In this document: positions 19,822-29,683 of the stretch, one piece after another
How positions within the stretch are numbered: position 1 is the stretch's first letter
Layout of the letters: each line of letters begins with the position of its first letter
Assembly: GCA_040220455.1 (NCBI GenBank)
Contig: JAVJUS010000006.1
Span: 1 to 40,936 of the forward strand
DNA: 40,936 nucleotides
From: JAVJUS01 sp040220455
GTDB lineage: Bacteria; Pseudomonadota; Alphaproteobacteria; DSM-16000; Inquilinaceae
Reading direction: 5' to 3'
The notes under the pieces: generated by a model
What the model saw: only the letters and a program-made list of their open reading frames with translations
Told to the model about the DNA's origin: nothing
The model's database searches: none
Position numbers and translations under genes: made by a program

Positions 19822-21126
19822 TCACTGCGCCGGCGAGTCCTCCGTCCCGGTCTCGCTGTCGCTTCCGGCCTCGTCCTCGGCGTCGGAGGCCGGGGCCGCG
19901 TCGCCGTCGCCGTTCTCCTCGATCCCGGATGTGGCTTCGGCGGCGCCGGTGATCGAGACCCCGCTTCCGTCGCCGTCGTCGCCGCCGTCCTGCGCGGCTG
20001 CGGCGACCGACTGGCGGGCGATATCGCGCACGAAGGCGGCGAGCTTGCCCGTCGCCTCCTCGGCGCGCGGCGCCTGCTCGGCCGAGGTCTCGTGGAAGAA
20101 CGCCGAATAGTAGTTGTCGTCGAGCGCGAAGAACAGGGCCACATGGGCCGAGCCGTTCTCCGCCCGGCAGGTCACCGAGGCGTCGGCGAAGGCGTAGCCG
20201 CCCTCCAGCCGCTCGACCGCGCCGCGCTCGACCGTCGCCTCGCCCGGACAGCGCTCCTCCAGCAGGCCCAGGAAGTCCGACATGAAGGCGGCCATCGATT
20301 CCGCCTCGCCGCGCGCGGTCTGGTGAAGGCCGCCGACCAGTGCCTCGTCGATCTGCCAGACCTGGCCCAGGTCGAGCGGATCGTCCGGGATGGAGGACGG
20401 ATCGGCGATCGCCGCGTCCTCGATGCCCGCCTGGCGCAGCAACTCGTCGATGCCGCGCGCGGTCATCCGGCCATCGCCCTGGCCCCCGGCGCCCTGTTCA
20501 CCATTGCCGCCGCCCTGTCCGGGCGCCGGGATCTCGCCGGCCTGGATAAGCTCGCGCGCCTTCTGGACGCAGGTCTCCAGCGCGGTGAACGCGGAGAAGG
20601 TGCCGTCGAGCGGGATCGTGACCTCGCCATGCGGGCCCGAGACGACGGCGTTCGCGCCGCGCATGACCCGCTCGACCAGCTCCGGGTCGCGGCCGGTGGC
20701 GACGACGAGTACGCTTTCCTGCGCCGCCATGGCCGGGTAGGTGCGCGAGAAGGCGCCGTCGACGACGACCGTGGCCTCGGCCTCGGTCCGCGGCTCCAGC
20801 GTGAAGCCCTCGCTCGCCAGTACCAGGTTGACCTCGAAGTTCGGGCCGGCCTGGAACAGCACGCGGAAGCCCTCGGCCATGTCGCGCTGGGCGACGCAAT
20901 GGCTGAACGAGCCGTCGCGGTTGCCGATGGCGCCGCCTTGCCAGCCATCGGTGGCGATCGAGAATTCTTCGGGCGGCGCGCCCTGCGCCCCGTCCGGCGC
21001 CGCGCCGTCCCCGGCCTCCTGCGCCGCGGCGGGGGCGAGCGGCAGCGCGGCCAGCGCCAGGACGGCCGCCATGCGCCGCATGGCGGCACCCCGGGATCCG
21101 CGGCGGGGCAGTGTCTCGTCTGTCAT
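19822..21126 (-). CDS. secreted protein of unknown function, two cysteine-bearing modules
   Basis: The 434-residue product has a signal peptide (MRRMAAVLALAALPLAPAAAQ) placed 15 residues after the chosen ATG; the start may instead be that inner ATG at 21081. Module 1 (about 40-185) begins WQGGAIGNRDGSFSHCVAQRD and ends ETCVQKARELI, a pattern seen in uncharacterised alphaproteobacterial secreted proteins. Module 2 (about 265-370) has EERCPGEATVE and FADASVTCRAENG, probably forming one disulfide. A Gly/Gln-rich linker joins them. The last 60 residues are an acidic Asp/Glu/Gly/Ser tail. It is probably periplasmic. It sits upstream of glgE on the same strand and is divergent from the Lrp-type regulator. 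I do not recognise a function. Confidence 0.8.
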   Translation of the reverse strand: MTDETLPRRGSRGAAMRRMAAVLALAALPLAPAAAQEAGDGAAPDGAQGAPPEEFSIATDGWQGGAIGNRDGSFSHCVAQRDMAEGFRVLFQAGPNFEVNLVLASEGFTLEPRTEAEATVVVDGAFSRTYPAMAAQESVLVVATGRDPELVERVMRGANAVVSGPHGEVTIPLDGTFSAFTALETCVQKARELIQAGEIPAPGQGGGNGEQGAGGQGDGRMTARGIDELLRQAGIEDAAIADPSSIPDDPLDLGQVWQIDEALVGGLHQTARGEAESMAAFMSDFLGLLEERCPGEATVERGAVERLEGGYAFADASVTCRAENGSAHVALFFALDDNYYSAFFHETSAEQAPRAEEATGKLAAFVRDIARQSVAAAAQDGGDDGDGSGVSITGAAEATSGIEENGDGDAAPASDAEDEAGSDSETGTEDSPAQ

Positions 21127-21375
21127 GAGTCTCGGCATCCGCTGAACGGTTCGACAGCCATCGTCGGGCCGGGAAGGGTCGGGGATGGGCGCCACGACTC
21201 GGGTCGCGCGTCACCCCCTCCGGTCCCCGGGCGCCCGAGCGGCGCGCACCCTCGGGGAGCCGGGCGCCGGTGTCAACCGGACCGGCATGCCCGCCTTGCC
21301 GATCCGACCGTGGCGGCGCACGCTCGTCCAGGAATTCGGCGAAATCGCGGCGTCGGCGGGCAGGGGAGGCCGGCA

Positions 21376-21873
21376 ATGGACGATGGTGCGCAGGACCGGG
21401 GGCGCGGGGACGGCGCGACGGAGTCGCCGCCCGCCCTCGACGAACGGGACCGGATCCTGCTCGACCGGCTCCAGCGCGACGGGCGGGCGAGCTATGCGGA
21501 GCTCGGCCGGGCCTGCGGGCTGTCGGCGCCGGCCGCCGCCGAGCGCGTGCGCCGGCTGGAGGCGGCCGGCGTCATCGCCGGCTACGGCGCCCGGGTCGAC
21601 CGCGCGCGCCTCGGTCGGCCGCTGACCGCCTTCGTGCGCCTGCGCGTCTCGGGCGAGGCTTACAAGCGCCTGCGCGCGGCGCTCGACGACATGCCGGCGG
21701 TGCTCGCCTGTCACGGCGTGACCGGCGAGGACGGGCTGATCCTGGAGGTCGCCACCGCCTCGATCGCGGAGCTCGACGGCCTCCTGTCCGACCTCGCCAC
21801 CTACGGCCAGACCGCGTCGTCGATCGTTCTGTCGACCTGGCTCGACGCACGGCCCGTGACGCCGGGCCCGTGA
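21376..21873 (+). CDS. Lrp/AsnC family transcriptional regulator
   Basis: The protein has 165 residues. A polar 20-residue lead precedes an AsnC-type winged helix-turn-helix (LDERDRILLDRLQRDGRASYAELGRACGLSAPAAAERVRRLEAAGVIAGY) and an RAM ligand-binding domain (AFVRLRVSGEAYKRLRAALDDMPAVLACHGVTGEDGLILEVATASIAELDGLL). Such proteins form dimers and octamers and respond to amino acids. GGGGAGG lies six bases before the ATG. It is divergent from the secreted-protein gene across 249 bp and convergent with the ALDH16-like gene; targets are unknown. Confidence 0.93.
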   Translation: MDDGAQDRGRGDGATESPPALDERDRILLDRLQRDGRASYAELGRACGLSAPAAAERVRRLEAAGVIAGYGARVDRARLGRPLTAFVRLRVSGEAYKRLRAALDDMPAVLACHGVTGEDGLILEVATASIAELDGLLSDLATYGQTASSIVLSTWLDARPVTPGP

Positions 21874-21897
21874 CCGCCAGGGGATGGGGGGCGCCAC

Positions 21898-21969
21898 GTC
21901 GGGGTCGCTTCGCTCTCCCGACCCAAAACGCACCGGCCCGTAGGTCGGTCGAGCGCCAGCGAGCCCGAC
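21898..21969. repeat. two palindromic interspersed repeat units
   Basis: Two imperfect hairpins lie between convergent genes. Unit 1 (21898-21922) has arms GTCGGG/CCCGAC around a core reading AGCGAAGCGA on the minus strand. Unit 2 (21944-21969) has arms GTCGG/CCGAC around AGCGCCAGCGAG and is preceded by GTAG. The wording GTAGGTCGG...AGCG...CCGAC matches a dispersed palindromic element seen in intergenic regions of many proteobacteria (established only from recollection). It may also end both transcripts. Confidence 0.65.
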
Positions 21970-21997
21970 ATCGCCGGCGGTGAAGTGGTCTGCGACA

Positions 21998-24424
21998 CTA
22001 CTCCCCGTACGGCACCCAGACGTTCTTGACCTGGGTCGCGCGGCGCAGCCAGGCGGGGCCTTCGCCGAGCGCCGGGTCGGCCCAGGGCCAGGCCTTGCCG
22101 GCATTGGTCCAGACCTGCTTGAGATTGCCGGCCGACGCCGCCTCGACCGCCGCCGCGCCCTCGGCCGGGCCGACATACCACAGCGCGTCGACGCCGGCAT
22201 GCTCCGCCAGCACCCGGGCGAGCGGGTCGCGCGCGCCGGTGACGATGTTGATCACGCCGCCCGGCACGTCGGAGGTGTCGATCACCTGATAGAGATCCGT
22301 CGCCGCAAGCGGCCAGGGCTCCGACGGCACGGCGACGACCCGGTTGCCCATGGCGATCGCCGGCGCCACCAGGGAGACGAAGCCCAGCAGCGGCGCCTCC
22401 TCCGGGCAGAGGGCCGCGACCACGCCGATCGGCTCGACCATGGCCAGCGCCACGCCGCGCATGGGCGGCTGGTGGACGGTACCCTCGTGCTTGTCGGTCC
22501 AGGCGGCGTAGGTGAACAGGCGGCGGACCGAGGCTTCGACCTCGCCTTCGGCCGCTTTCTTCTTCGCGCCGGTCATGGCGCGCAGGCGATCGGCGAAGTC
22601 CGCCCGGCGGGCGTCCAGGTTCTCGGCCAGGTAATAGAGGATCTGGGCGCGGGCGTGCGGCGTCGCGCGCGACCAGGCCTCGGCCTTGCGCGCGGCCTCG
22701 ACCGCGTTGCGGATGTCCTTGCGGTTGCCCTCGCCGACCTCGCCGAGCAGGGTGCCGTCCGGCGCCAGGACGGGCCGGGAATAGGCGCCGTCGGGCCGAG
22801 CCTGCTTGCCCCCGACATAAAGCTTTGCCGTCCGGTCGATCGCCGGCAGGCCGCCCTCGGCCGGCGCGGCGGGCACCGGGCCGTCCGCCGGGACGTCGGG
22901 CCGGGCCACCGGCTGCCAGGCCTTCAGCCCCACCTCCGCGTCGGGGCGCAGGTATTCCCACAGCCCTTCGCGCCCGCCCTCGCGGCCGAAGCCGCTCTCG
23001 CGATAGCCGCCGAAGCCGGCCGATGCGTCGAAGAAGTTCGTGCCGTTGATCCAGACCACGCCGGCCGCCAGCTTCGGCGCGACGTCGAGGGCGAGGTTGA
23101 CGCTCTCCGTCCAGACGCTGGCGGCCAGGCCGTAGGCCGTGTTGTTGGCGAGCTCGACCGCCTCGCCATGGGTCCGGAAGGTCATCACGGCCAGGACGGG
23201 CCCGAAGATCTCCACCTGCGCCAGGGTCGAGGCGGGCGACACCCCGGTGCACAGCGTCGGCGGGTAGAAGCAGCCCTCATCCGGGACAGCCCAGGATGGC
23301 TGGTGCACTTCCGCGCCTTCCTGGCGTCCCTGCTCGACCAGCGCGCGGATGCGCTCGAGCTGGACCGGCGCGACGATGGCGCCGAGGTCGATCGCCTTGT
23401 CGAGCGGGTCGCCCAGGCGCAGCGTCTCCATCCGGCGCTTCAGCTTGGCGATCAGGGTCTCGGCCACGCCTTCCTGGACCAGCAGGCGCGAGCCGGCGCA
23501 GCAGACCTGGCCCTGGTTGAACCAGATGGCGTCGACCACGCCCTCGACCGCGCTGTCGAGATCGGCGTCGTCGAAGACGATGAAGGGCGACTTGCCGCCC
23601 AGCTCCAGGGTCAGCTTCTTGCCCGTCCCCGCCGTCGCCGCGCGGATCGCCCGGCCGACCTCGGTCGAGCCGGTGAAGGCGATCTTGTCCACGTCGCCGT
23701 GGCGCACGATCGCCTCGCCCGTCGCGCCCTCGCCGGTGACGATGTTGACCACGCCGGGCGGCAGGCCGGCTTCCTGGCACAGCTCGGCGAAGCGTAGGGC
23801 CGTCAGGCTGGTGAACTCCGCCGGCTTGAGGACCACCGTGTTGCCCGCCGCGATCGCCGGGGCGATCTTCCAGGCGAGCATCAGCAGCGGGAAATTCCAT
23901 GGGATGATCTGGCCGCAGACGCCGATCGGCCCGTGGCCGGCGAGCTGCGGGTCGCCCCCGTCCATGAGCTGGGCCCAGCCCGCATGATGGTAGAAGTGCC
24001 GCGCGACAAGCGGCACGTCGATGTCCCGCGTCTCCCGGATCGGCTTGCCGTTGTCCAGGCTCTCCAGCACCGCGAACAGGCGGCTGTGGCGCTGGACCAG
24101 GCGGGCCAGCGCATAGAGATAGCGCGCCCGGCCATGCCCGCCCAGGTCGCGCCAGGCCGGAAAGGCGGCGCGGGCGGCGGCGACGGCGGCGTCCACGTCC
24201 TTCTCCCCGGCGCGGGCGATGCGGGCGAGCGGCTTGCCGGTCGCCGGGTCGATCGAGTCGAACCACTGCTTGGTCTTCGGCGCGACCCAGCGCCCGCCGA
24301 TGAACAGGCGTGTTCCCCCCTCCCGGCGGTCGCTCGCGTGGCGGGCGAGCCAGGCGCGGGCCTCGGCGTCGCTTTCCGGCGCCGGGCCGTAGTCCATGGA
24401 GTCGAGGATTTCGGCGACGCTCAC
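21998..24424 (-). CDS. two-domain aldehyde dehydrogenase, ALDH16-like (active N-half, pseudo C-half)
   Basis: This 808-residue protein is a tandem ALDH. The N-terminal domain (about 35-505) is complete: IIPWNFPLLM, FTGSTEVG for NAD, general base Glu274 in LELGGKSP and nucleophile Cys308 in FNQGQVCCAGSR (spacing 34, as in ALDH2 268/302). The C-terminal domain (about 525-808) repeats the coenzyme-domain pattern (LYVGGKQARPDG, VGVVAALCPEEAPLLGFVSLVAPAIAMGNRVVAVPSE) but lacks a catalytic Cys and the catalytic domain core. This active-plus-pseudo layout is that of the ALDH16 family. The start is GTG 24424, with AGAAGG upstream. It follows deoC by 68 bp, suggesting oxidation of an aldehyde formed by DeoC, such as acetaldehyde; that is inference. 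Confidence 0.92.
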   Translation of the reverse strand: MSVAEILDSMDYGPAPESDAEARAWLARHASDRREGGTRLFIGGRWVAPKTKQWFDSIDPATGKPLARIARAGEKDVDAAVAAARAAFPAWRDLGGHGRARYLYALARLVQRHSRLFAVLESLDNGKPIRETRDIDVPLVARHFYHHAGWAQLMDGGDPQLAGHGPIGVCGQIIPWNFPLLMLAWKIAPAIAAGNTVVLKPAEFTSLTALRFAELCQEAGLPPGVVNIVTGEGATGEAIVRHGDVDKIAFTGSTEVGRAIRAATAGTGKKLTLELGGKSPFIVFDDADLDSAVEGVVDAIWFNQGQVCCAGSRLLVQEGVAETLIAKLKRRMETLRLGDPLDKAIDLGAIVAPVQLERIRALVEQGRQEGAEVHQPSWAVPDEGCFYPPTLCTGVSPASTLAQVEIFGPVLAVMTFRTHGEAVELANNTAYGLAASVWTESVNLALDVAPKLAAGVVWINGTNFFDASAGFGGYRESGFGREGGREGLWEYLRPDAEVGLKAWQPVARPDVPADGPVPAAPAEGGLPAIDRTAKLYVGGKQARPDGAYSRPVLAPDGTLLGEVGEGNRKDIRNAVEAARKAEAWSRATPHARAQILYYLAENLDARRADFADRLRAMTGAKKKAAEGEVEASVRRLFTYAAWTDKHEGTVHQPPMRGVALAMVEPIGVVAALCPEEAPLLGFVSLVAPAIAMGNRVVAVPSEPWPLAATDLYQVIDTSDVPGGVINIVTGARDPLARVLAEHAGVDALWYVGPAEGAAAVEAASAGNLKQVWTNAGKAWPWADPALGEGPAWLRRATQVKNVWVPYGE

Positions 24425-24492
24425 GACGGTCTGCCCTTCTCGGTATCGGGGTGCGGGTAAAAGGCGTCGATGGCGACGGAACCGCGGCACGG

Positions 24493-25572
24493 TCAGGCGA
24501 GCGGGTGGCGCCAGCCGGCGGAATAGCGCCCGGTGACGTGGTGCTCCAACTGGCGCTCGATGTCGCCGACCAGGCTCGACGCGCCGAAGCGGAACAGCGC
24601 GGGCTCCAGCCAGGGCCGGCCCGCCTCCTCCTTCATCAGGATCTGGTAGACCAGCGCCTCCTTGGCCGTGGAGATGCCGCCCGCCGGCTTGAACCCGACG
24701 GCGTGCCCCGTCGCCTCCAGATAGGCGCGGATGGCGCGGACCATGACCAGCGAGACGGGCAGGGTGGCGTTGACGCCCTCCTTGCCGGTCGAGGTCTTGA
24801 TGAAATCCGCCCCCGCCATCATCGCGACCATGGAGGCCTTGGCGATGTTGCGCAGGGTCTTGAGGTCGCCGGTGCCCAGGATCGCCTTCATGTGGGCCGG
24901 GCCGCAGGCCTCCCGGAAGGCGCGCACCTCGTCGTAGAGCGCCTGCCAGTCGCCGGTCAGCACGTGGGCGCGGGTGATGACGATGTCGATCTCCCGCGCG
25001 CCGGCGGCGACCGAGGCCTCGATTTCCTTCAGCCGGGTCTCGAAGGGCGACAGGCCGGCGGGAAAGCCGGTCGACACCGCGGCGACCGGGATGCCGCTGC
25101 CGTCCAGCGCCTCGACCGCGGTCGGCACCATGGCGTGGTAGACACAGACCGCGCCGACGGTGATTTGCCGGTCCGCCAGGCCCAGGGCCTCGGCGATATC
25201 CGCGCGCATCGGCCGGCGCGCCTTGGCGCAGAGCCGGCGCACGCGGCCCGGGGTGTCGTCGCCGGAGAGCGTGGTCAGGTCGGTGCATTGCAGCGCCTTG
25301 ACCAGCCAGGCGGCCTGCCAGTCCTTCTTGACCGTGCGCCGGGTGCCGAGCGTCGCCGCGCGCCGCTCGACGGCGCTCAGGTTGACGTGCGCGGCGTCGA
25401 CCCAGTCGCGGTGGAGCGGCGTGCCGGGATTTCGGGCGGGCTCGCCGGCCGGCGATCCGGCGGTCGAGCCACCCGGCCGCGCCGGCAGCGGGTGGACGTT
25501 CGGCCCGGGCCCGGCGGCGGCCTCATGCGTCGCGGGCGCGTGGTCCCGCCCGGTCATGTCGCGCCCGGTCAT
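24493..25572 (-). CDS. deoC: deoxyribose-phosphate aldolase, human-like long type
   Basis: This 359-residue class I aldolase splits 2-deoxyribose-5-phosphate into acetaldehyde and glyceraldehyde-3-phosphate. The Schiff-base lysine is Lys259 in DFIKTSTGKEG, with Asp196 (REIDIVI) and Lys295 (GFKPAGG) as the relay residues. The segment RRTVKKDWQAAWLVKALQCTDLTTLSGDDT is nearly that of animal DERA rather than E. coli DeoC, which is about 100 residues shorter. Residues 1-50 are a disordered Pro/Gly/Ala-rich lead. ATG 25572 has GGAGGG eight bases upstream. A LacI-type operator-like palindrome lies 67 bp upstream, and the ALDH16-like gene follows. Confidence 0.95.
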   Translation of the reverse strand: MTGRDMTGRDHAPATHEAAAGPGPNVHPLPARPGGSTAGSPAGEPARNPGTPLHRDWVDAAHVNLSAVERRAATLGTRRTVKKDWQAAWLVKALQCTDLTTLSGDDTPGRVRRLCAKARRPMRADIAEALGLADRQITVGAVCVYHAMVPTAVEALDGSGIPVAAVSTGFPAGLSPFETRLKEIEASVAAGAREIDIVITRAHVLTGDWQALYDEVRAFREACGPAHMKAILGTGDLKTLRNIAKASMVAMMAGADFIKTSTGKEGVNATLPVSLVMVRAIRAYLEATGHAVGFKPAGGISTAKEALVYQILMKEEAGRPWLEPALFRFGASSLVGDIERQLEHHVTGRYSAGWRHPLA

Positions 25573-25638
25573 GGTGGCATCCCTCCGAGTGGGTCGCGGG
25601 GCCCGGCGGTGCCGGCGCGCCGCGGGTTCCGCCATGTT

Positions 25639-25652
25639 CTGAAGCGTTTCAG
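25639..25652. promoter_or_regulatory. LacI-type operator-like palindrome upstream of deoC
   Basis: CTGAAGCGTTTCAG is palindromic apart from one base pair and has the central CG typical of LacI/GalR-family operators. It lies 67 bp upstream of the deoC start. No LacI-family gene is in the window, so the regulator would be encoded elsewhere. Inference from motif shape only. Confidence 0.4.
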
Positions 25653-25711
25653 CCCCTTCGTGCCCATTCTGGCAGACACGGGCCCGGCCCGCCAGATGCC
25701 GCTCAGCGCAC

Positions 25712-25762
25712 GTGTCCCGATCGCGAAGTGCGCGACAGCGCGCGAAGCGTGAATCGGGACAC
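25712..25762. repeat. long intergenic inverted repeat after the PAS kinase gene
   Basis: Perfect 10-bp arms GTGTCCCGAT (25712-25721) and ATCGGGACAC (25753-25762) enclose 31 bases with further internal symmetry (GCGAAG and GCGCGAAGCGTGA). It begins eight bases past the kinase stop and could end its transcript. The inner GCGAAGCGTGAATCGGGA wording resembles dispersed palindromic repeats. Confidence 0.6.
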
Positions 25763-25770
25763 CAACTCTA

Positions 25771-27282
<1,512 letters not shown>

Positions 27283-27369
27283 GACTTCGCAATCTAATCG
27301 GCAATTCCGACCAGGTTGTAAACGCCCGGACCCGGAATCGATCCGTTTCGACGGAAACCCTGGTCCCGC

Positions 27370-28200
27370 TCAGCCGGCCTCGGCGTGGAGCGCCAGGAAC
27401 CGGCGGATCATGGCGCGCAGGGCGGCGCCCGCCTGCTCGGCGCCGCGCAGGGTCTGGTCGTGGTCGACCGGCTGGTCGCTCAGCCCGACGCCGTAGTTGG
27501 TGATCACCGCCGTCGCCGTGACGCGCAGGCCGCAATGCCGGGCGACGATGCATTCGGGCACGGTCGACATGCCGACCGCGTCGGCGCCCAGCCCCTTGAT
27601 CATCCGCACCTCGGCCGCCGTCTCGAAGCTCGGGCCGAGCCAGGCGGCATAGACCCCCTCGCGCAGCGGCGCGCCGGTCTCCGTCGCCGCGCGGGCCTGG
27701 AGCGCGCGCAGCTCGGCGTCGTAGGCATCGGCCAGCGGCGGGAAGCGCGGGCCGAAATCCTCGTCGTTGGGGCCGACCAGCGGATTGCCGCCCATCAGGT
27801 TGAGGTGGTCGGCGATGGTCATCAGCGTGCCCGGACCCAGATCCTCGCGCAGGCCGCCGGCCGCGCAGGTCAGGTAGATCGCCTCGCAGCCGATCAGCTT
27901 CATCGCGCGCACCGGCGTCTTCATGGCGCCGATGCCGGCTTCGTAGGCATGTGCCCGGCCCTGCAGGCAGGCCACCGGCACGCCTTCCAGCCGGCCGAGC
28001 ACCAGCCGGCCGGCATGGCCGGAGACGCCGGTCGCGGGAAAGCCGGGCAGGTCGGCGTAGTCGACGGCCACCGCGTCCTCGATCTCCTCGGCCAGCGGCC
28101 CGAGGCCGGAGCCCAGCACCAGCGCCAGGCGCGGGGCCAGGTCTGGCACCCGGTCCTGGATCGCCAGGGCGGCGTCGGCGGCTTCGGTTCCTGCGCTCAT
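27370..28200 (-). CDS. punA: purine nucleoside phosphorylase (trimeric, family 2 type)
   Basis: This 276-residue enzyme splits purine (deoxy)nucleosides with phosphate into base and (deoxy)ribose-1-phosphate. Family features are the phosphate-binding LVLGSGLGPLAEEI, SGHAGRLVLGRLEGVPVACLQGRAHAYEAG, the CAAGGLREDLGPG loop, GPSFETAAEVRMIKGLGADAVGMSTVPECIVARHCGLRV and a late ITNYGVG. Length and wording fit the low-molecular-weight trimeric class rather than hexameric DeoD. The ATG overlaps the cdd stop (ATGA 28197-28200), and GGAGGGG lies upstream. Its product would need phosphopentomutase, absent here, before DeoC can act. Confidence 0.94.
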   Translation of the reverse strand: MSAGTEAADAALAIQDRVPDLAPRLALVLGSGLGPLAEEIEDAVAVDYADLPGFPATGVSGHAGRLVLGRLEGVPVACLQGRAHAYEAGIGAMKTPVRAMKLIGCEAIYLTCAAGGLREDLGPGTLMTIADHLNLMGGNPLVGPNDEDFGPRFPPLADAYDAELRALQARAATETGAPLREGVYAAWLGPSFETAAEVRMIKGLGADAVGMSTVPECIVARHCGLRVTATAVITNYGVGLSDQPVDHDQTLRGAEQAGAALRAMIRRFLALHAEAG

Positions 28201-28622
28201 CGCGGCCCCCCTCCGGCCAGGTTGTCCGGACCGAAGGACAGGGGCAGGATCTCCCCCAGCGTCACGGTCCGGCGCGGGCCCTCCGGCCCGCACACGTGGA
28301 TCGGCACGTCGTCGGCGGCGAATTCGCGCAGGCGCTGGCGGCAGGCGCCGCAGGGCGTGCACAGGATGCCGTCGCCCTCCGCCCCGCCGACGACGGCCGC
28401 CTCGACGACGCGGGTACCGCCGGCGCCGACCATCGCGGCCAGCGCCCCGGCCTCCGCGCAGGTGCCGACGGGGTAGGCCGCGTTCTCGACATTGCAGCCG
28501 ACATGCAGCGCGCCGGTCTCGTCGATCACGGCGGCGCCGACACGGAATCCGGAATAGGGCGCGTAGGCCCGCCGCATGGCGCTGCGGGCCGCGCGGAACA
28601 GGGCCTCCAGCCGCTCGCTCAT
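28197..28622 (-). CDS. cdd: cytidine deaminase
   Basis: This 141-residue enzyme is of the short tetrameric type and deaminates cytidine and deoxycytidine to uridine forms. Catalytic Glu57 lies in the TCAE motif with zinc ligands Cys55, Cys91 and Cys94 (PCGACRQ). The substrate-binding VGCNVENAAYPVGT is present. The usual CAER is here CAEA, a small deviation. The ATG overlaps the stop of the preceding permease gene (ATGA 28619-28622), and its own stop overlaps punA, so permease, deaminase and phosphorylase are tightly coupled. Confidence 0.95.
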   Translation of the reverse strand: MSERLEALFRAARSAMRRAYAPYSGFRVGAAVIDETGALHVGCNVENAAYPVGTCAEAGALAAMVGAGGTRVVEAAVVGGAEGDGILCTPCGACRQRLREFAADDVPIHVCGPEGPRRTVTLGEILPLSFGPDNLAGGGPR

Positions 28623-29590
28623 CGTTCCTTGACGTAGGGCTTGCCGATCGCCTTGGGCGGCGTCGCCTTGCCGATGAACCCGGCCAGCAGGACGACGGTC
28701 AGGATGTAGGGCAGCGCCTGGATGAACTGGACCGGGATCTCCCCGAGCACCGGCAGCTCGACGCCCTGCAGACGGGCCTCGATCGCCTCCAGGAAGCCGA
28801 ACAGCAGGCAGGCGAAGAGCACCGGCACCGGCCGCCATTTGGCGAAGATCAGCGCCGCCAGGGCCAGGTAGCCCTTGCCCGCGGTCATGTCGCGCACGAA
28901 GGAGGCGTTGTGCGCGACGGAGAGATAGGTCCCCGCGATGCCGCACAGCACGCCGGTCACCATCAGCGCGCGGTAGCGCATGGCGATGACGGAGATGCCC
29001 GCCGTGTCGACCGCCTCCGGCGTCTCGCCGACGGCGCGCAGGCGCAGGCCGAAGCGGCTGCGATAGAGCACCCAGGCGGTCGCCGGCACGGCCACCAGGG
29101 CGACATAGACCAGCAGGTTGTGGCCGCTCAGCAGCTCGGAATAGATCGGCCCCAGGATCGGCACGTCGCGCAGCGCCTCGGCGAAGGGCCAGTCGATACC
29201 GGTGAAGCGGGCGTCGCTGCTCAGCGTCGGCGTCTGGCCGCCACGGCTGAACCAGGCGATGCCGAGCGTCGGCGCCAGCCCGGCGACGAGGACGTTGAGC
29301 GCGACGCCCGAGACCACCTGGTCGCCGCGATGGGTGATCGTGGCGAAGCCGTGCAGCATGGCGAGGCCGAAGGACGTCCCGATCCCCGCCAGCAGGCCGA
29401 ACCAGGCCGATCCGGTGACGGCGGCGACCGCGGCGGCGGAGAAGGCGGCGCCCAGCATCTTGCCCTCGAGGCCGATGTCGACGACGCCCGAGCGCTCGGA
29501 GAAGAGGCCCGCCAACGCCGCCAGGATCAGCGGCGTCGCCACCCGCAGGGTGGCGTCGAGGATCAGGATGAAGAGGGTGAAGGACTCCAT
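28619..29590 (-). CDS. nucleoside ABC transporter permease (NupC/YufQ-like)
   Basis: This 323-residue inner-membrane protein of the branched-chain/ribose permease superfamily has about eight to ten helices. The conserved cytoplasmic wording LFSERSGVVDIGLEGKMLGAAFSAAAVAA is the mark of the second permease in BmpA-linked nucleoside importers. It forms a heterodimer with the permease encoded 93 bp upstream. The spacer (29591-29683) is GC-rich with no obvious ORF. The coupling to cdd supports nucleosides as substrate. Confidence 0.93.
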   Translation of the reverse strand: MESFTLFILILDATLRVATPLILAALAGLFSERSGVVDIGLEGKMLGAAFSAAAVAAVTGSAWFGLLAGIGTSFGLAMLHGFATITHRGDQVVSGVALNVLVAGLAPTLGIAWFSRGGQTPTLSSDARFTGIDWPFAEALRDVPILGPIYSELLSGHNLLVYVALVAVPATAWVLYRSRFGLRLRAVGETPEAVDTAGISVIAMRYRALMVTGVLCGIAGTYLSVAHNASFVRDMTAGKGYLALAALIFAKWRPVPVLFACLLFGFLEAIEARLQGVELPVLGEIPVQFIQALPYILTVVLLAGFIGKATPPKAIGKPYVKER

Positions 29591-29683
29591 GCCCGCGGGC
29601 CCGCCTCTCTCGTCGCGTTCTCGCCTGCCGTCCCCCGATGCCTCGCGGGGCGGCTCCCTGCCGTCCTCGCGCGCCGCCGGGCG

